Source: Aliivibrio sp. EL58
Lineage (GTDB): Bacteria; Pseudomonadota; Gammaproteobacteria; Enterobacterales; Vibrionaceae
Assembly (NCBI RefSeq): GCF_900312675.1
Contig: NZ_OMPC01000012.1
Coordinates: forward strand, 171,700 to 235,699
DNA length: 64,000 nt
Reading direction: 5' to 3'
Positions 61,429 through 64,000 of this stretch are shown piece by piece (the stretch's first letter is position 1; every line of letters begins with the position of its first letter). The notes beneath the pieces are model-generated. The model was not told the origin of the DNA and did not search any database. It saw nothing but the letters and a program-made list of their open reading frames with translations. Both the position numbers and the translations under genes were made by a program.

Positions 61429-63168
61429 ATGATTGAAGTGAAACGTCGTCTTATTCCAGAAATACCTGCACTTCCGAGTTCAATTCCTTCAATCTTACAA
61501 CGGATTTATGCTGCTCGTGGCATAACATCAAACGCTCAGTTAGACCGTGGGGCGAGATCGCTGCTGTCATTTCAATCTATGCATGGCATTACTAAAGCCG
61601 TTGATATTCTAGTTGAGGCGATCGCAAAACAAACTCGTATTATTGTCGTGGGTGATTTCGATGCTGATGGCGCAACGAGTTCTGCGTTATCTGTGATGGC
61701 ATTTCGAATGATGGGCAGTAGTAATGTTGATTATTTAGTACCGAATCGTTTTGAAGATGGCTATGGATTAAGCCCTGATGTGGTGGATCAAGCCAAAGCG
61801 ATGGGCGCTGAAATCATCATGACGGTGGATAACGGCGTTTCATCCATTGAAGGAGTAGCGGCAGCTAAAGCTTACGGAATGCAAGTGGTTGTAACCGATC
61901 ACCATCTACCGGGGTCTTCTTTGCCTATTGCTGATTCGATTGTAAATCCAAACTTAGAAGAGTGTGCTTTTCCGTCTAAATCTTTAGCGGGTGTTGGCGT
62001 CGCGTTTTATTTGATGTTAGCGATTCGTGCACGTTTACGTGAAAACAATTGGTTTGAAACTCAAAATATTCCTATTCCTAACTTGGCCGATTTATTAGAT
62101 TTAGTCGCACTTGGAACCGTCGCTGACTTGGTGGCATTGGATGAAAATAACCGCATTTTGGTGCATCAAGGTATTCAACGTATTCGTGCAGGAAAATGCC
62201 GTCCGGGTATTCAGGCGCTAATTGAAGTAGCGAATAAAGTTCCTTCTCGAATTGTTGCTTCTGATTTTGGTTTTGCGCTTGGGCCAAGAATTAATGCCGC
62301 TGGCCGATTGGATGATATGTCGTTTGGCGTTGAATTGCTGATGTCTAATAATATTCACGCTGCGCGCCGTATGGCTTCAGAGCTGGATGCTTTAAATCAA
62401 ACTCGTAAAGAGATAGAGCAAGGCATGAAAGATGAAGCAATGGCGATTTGTGAGCGACTTGAATTTGGTGCACAGACAGAATTGCCTTTTGGACTGGTGT
62501 TATTCCAACGCGATTGGCATCAAGGTGTCATTGGCATTCTCGCTTCTCGCATTAAAGAAAAATATCACCGTCCAGTGATCGCTTTTGCTGATGGTGGCGA
62601 TGGATTCATTAAAGGGTCATGCCGTTCTATCCCTGGTTTTCATATGCGTGATGCATTGGATTTGATTGATACTCGTAACCCAGGATTGATTTTAAAATTT
62701 GGTGGTCATGCAATGGCGGCAGGCTTAACCATTAAAGAGGTTGATTATAAGAAATTCAGCCAAGCTTTTGATGATGTGGTTCGAGAATCCGTAGAAGAAG
62801 AGGCGCTAAATGGGATTGTATTATCTGATGGAGAATTAACGCCAGAAGAGTTTACCTTAGGCACTGCTGAAATTATTCGAGCTGGTGGCCCGTGGGGACA
62901 AGCTTTCCCTGAGCCTATTTTTGATGGTGAATTTAAAGTATTGAATCAGCGTTTGGTTGGTGAAAAACATCTTAAATTAATGTTAGAGCCAATTCATAGA
63001 GATTTCCCTACCAATAAAATGGTTGATGCCATCGCCTTTAATATTGATATTCGTCGTTGGCCTGATGCGTCGGTACAAAAAGTGAAGTTGGCTTATCGCT
63101 TAGATATCAATGAATTTAGAGGCAATCAAACATTACAATTAATGGTTGAATACATAGAACCAATGTAA
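61429..63168 (+). CDS. recJ: Single-stranded-DNA exonuclease RecJ
   Basis: RecJ is the 5'-3' ssDNA exonuclease of recombination and mismatch repair. The 579-residue protein has the DHH-family metal motifs VVGDFDADGATSS, MTVDNGVSS and VTDHHLPG, a DHHA1 domain with GGHAMAAGL, and a C-terminal OB fold. Length matches the family. Confidence 0.96.
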   Translation: MIEVKRRLIPEIPALPSSIPSILQRIYAARGITSNAQLDRGARSLLSFQSMHGITKAVDILVEAIAKQTRIIVVGDFDADGATSSALSVMAFRMMGSSNVDYLVPNRFEDGYGLSPDVVDQAKAMGAEIIMTVDNGVSSIEGVAAAKAYGMQVVVTDHHLPGSSLPIADSIVNPNLEECAFPSKSLAGVGVAFYLMLAIRARLRENNWFETQNIPIPNLADLLDLVALGTVADLVALDENNRILVHQGIQRIRAGKCRPGIQALIEVANKVPSRIVASDFGFALGPRINAAGRLDDMSFGVELLMSNNIHAARRMASELDALNQTRKEIEQGMKDEAMAICERLEFGAQTELPFGLVLFQRDWHQGVIGILASRIKEKYHRPVIAFADGGDGFIKGSCRSIPGFHMRDALDLIDTRNPGLILKFGGHAMAAGLTIKEVDYKKFSQAFDDVVRESVEEEALNGIVLSDGELTPEEFTLGTAEIIRAGGPWGQAFPEPIFDGEFKVLNQRLVGEKHLKLMLEPIHRDFPTNKMVDAIAFNIDIRRWPDASVQKVKLAYRLDINEFRGNQTLQLMVEYIEPM

Positions 63169-63438
63169 AGCGCCCCTTCTATAACGTGAAAAGGTTAATT
63201 TATACTAAACGAGCCGTTAAGAAATACCTAATGAGATGTTGCGTTCTTGTTTTGTATGAAAATAGAAAGGCTTGTATTCCGAGCAGAGGTTAAATAAAAA
63301 GAAATTTGGTGTGATTAAATTTACACCATTTTCTCAATCCTTATTGTTCTTGCTTTCAGAGGTTGAAATACCTCGATTTCTATCACACTTTTCGTTAAAA
63401 TCTCTCGGTTATTTTTTATTCGGCGATGATAAAACACC
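63169..63438 (+). other. recJ-prfB intergenic region
   Basis: A 270-bp AT-rich gap. The short open frame here (63272-63502) overlaps the prfB start out of frame and looks non-coding. I see no terminator or operator that I would stand behind. Confidence 0.5.
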
Positions 63439-64000
63439 ATGTTCGAAATTAATCCTATTAAAAACCGTCTCCAGGATGTGTCTGAACGCACAAATATCCT
63501 GAGGGGGTACCTTTGACTATGATGCTAAGAAAGAGCGTCTAGAAGAAGTCAATGCAGAGTTAGAGCAACCAGAAGTATGGAATGAACCTGAGCGTGCACA
63601 AGCGCTAGGTAAAGAACGTGCTTCACTGGAAGCGATTGTTGAAACAATTGACCAATTAGATCTTGGCGGCGAAGACGTTGAAGGTTTACTTGAGTTAGCT
63701 GTGGAAGAACAAGATCAAGAAACATTTGATGAGATTGAACCTGAGCTTGCTGAGTTAGAAGCTAAACTAGCGACATTAGAATTCCGTCGTATGTTCTCAG
63801 GCGCACATGATGCATCTGATTGTTATATTGATTTGCAATCAGGCTCTGGCGGTACAGAAGCGCAAGATTGGACATCAATGATGTTGCGTATGTATTTGCG
63901 TTGGGCGGAAGCCAAAGGGTTTAAAACGGAAGTTATCGAAGTTTCTGACGGTGATGTTGCAGGCCTAAAAGGGGCAACTGTACGCATCTCTGGTGAATAC
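63439..64000 (+). CDS. prfB: Peptide chain release factor 2, N-terminal part with programmed +1 frameshift (runs off the right edge)
   Basis: RF2 ends translation at UGA and UAA. Zero frame runs from the ATG at 63439 for 25 codons to an in-frame TGA at 63514-63516. Translation resumes in +1 from 63515 (GAC), so the coding sequence is 63439-63513 joined to 63515-64000 and beyond. The slip site is CTT TGA C with the internal Shine-Dalgarno AGGGGG three bases before it, the same design as in E. coli. The downstream frame reads the RF2 helical domain and [17 protein letters not shown]. The conserved GGQ and SPF regions are beyond the window. Confidence 0.95.

Noticed and set aside
63272-63502. 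A 76-codon ORF before prfB
   Set aside because: It overlaps the prfB start in another frame and has no family pattern; the prfB reading explains the sequence.

Overview
The window is ordinary core chromosome of a low-GC gammaproteobacterium of the Vibrionaceae, most probably Aliivibrio fischeri or a close relative. The reasons are the gene order (ptsO-rapZ-ptsN-hpf-rpoN-lptBAC-kdsCD; mlaFEDCB-ibaG-murA; pyrBI-argF-arcA-rraB; valS-holC-pepA-lptFG; rdgB-yggTU-proC-yggS-pilTU; tkt-epd-pgk-fbaA), the AT-rich intergenic DNA, the Vibrio-type small proteins (DUF2999, DUF4426) and a large tRNA-Phe/Thr/Asn array. The genus is inferred from protein similarity as I remember it, not from a database search. 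Nearly every base is accounted for by conserved housekeeping genes. I see no prophage, insertion sequence, integron, CRISPR array, toxin-antitoxin pair or defence island.

Layout. 1-8.9 kb (minus strand): the 5' part of mgtE, then the nitrogen-PTS/sigma-54 cluster (ptsO, rapZ, ptsN, hpf, rpoN) running into the LPS-export and Kdo genes (lptB, lptA, lptC, kdsC, kdsD) and a Ca2+/Na+ antiporter. 9.0-14.5 kb (plus strand): the Mla phospholipid-transport operon, ibaG, murA and a plsC-type acyltransferase. Together these first 14 kb hold much of the machinery for building and repairing the outer membrane and cell wall. 14.6-20.5 kb: idi, a MITE-like element, ridA, pyrI-pyrB with a leader-peptide attenuator, argF, arcA and rraB, i.e. 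carbamoyl-phosphate and arginine/pyrimidine metabolism. 20.5-29.5 kb: an orphan protein with a GH2-like fold, valS-holC-pepA, the divergent lptFG, and an RDD membrane protein.

29.6-31.6 kb: a lone tRNA-Leu, a DUF2999 gene, dgkA and nine tandem tRNA genes (Phe, Thr and Asn, three each). 31.7-48.8 kb: mltC-yggX-mutY, trmB, glsA, hemW-rdgB-DUF4426-yggU-yggT-proC-yggS, the pilT-pilU twitching ATPases, ruvX-yqgE-gshB-rsmE-endA-sprT and metK. 49.2-54.9 kb: tkt, epd, pgk and fbaA for central carbon metabolism. 55-64 kb: srmB, trmN6, brnQ, fldB, xerD-dsbC-recJ and the start of prfB, including its programmed +1 frameshift site.

The structure worth a second look lies between genes. (1) A dispersed REP-like repeat with core GCG[A/T]AGCG[A/T]TCTAG sits in four intergenic gaps, each between converging genes and each beside a terminator hairpin. 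(2) Close matches to a PurR/LacI-family operator occur upstream of pyrB, tkt/metK and fbaA. (3) A pyrBI leader peptide (pyrL) and attenuator can be read directly. (4) A roughly 170-bp MITE-like element abuts ridA. (5) The tRNA array looks built by segmental duplication. I do not see a convincing new multi-gene system in this window.
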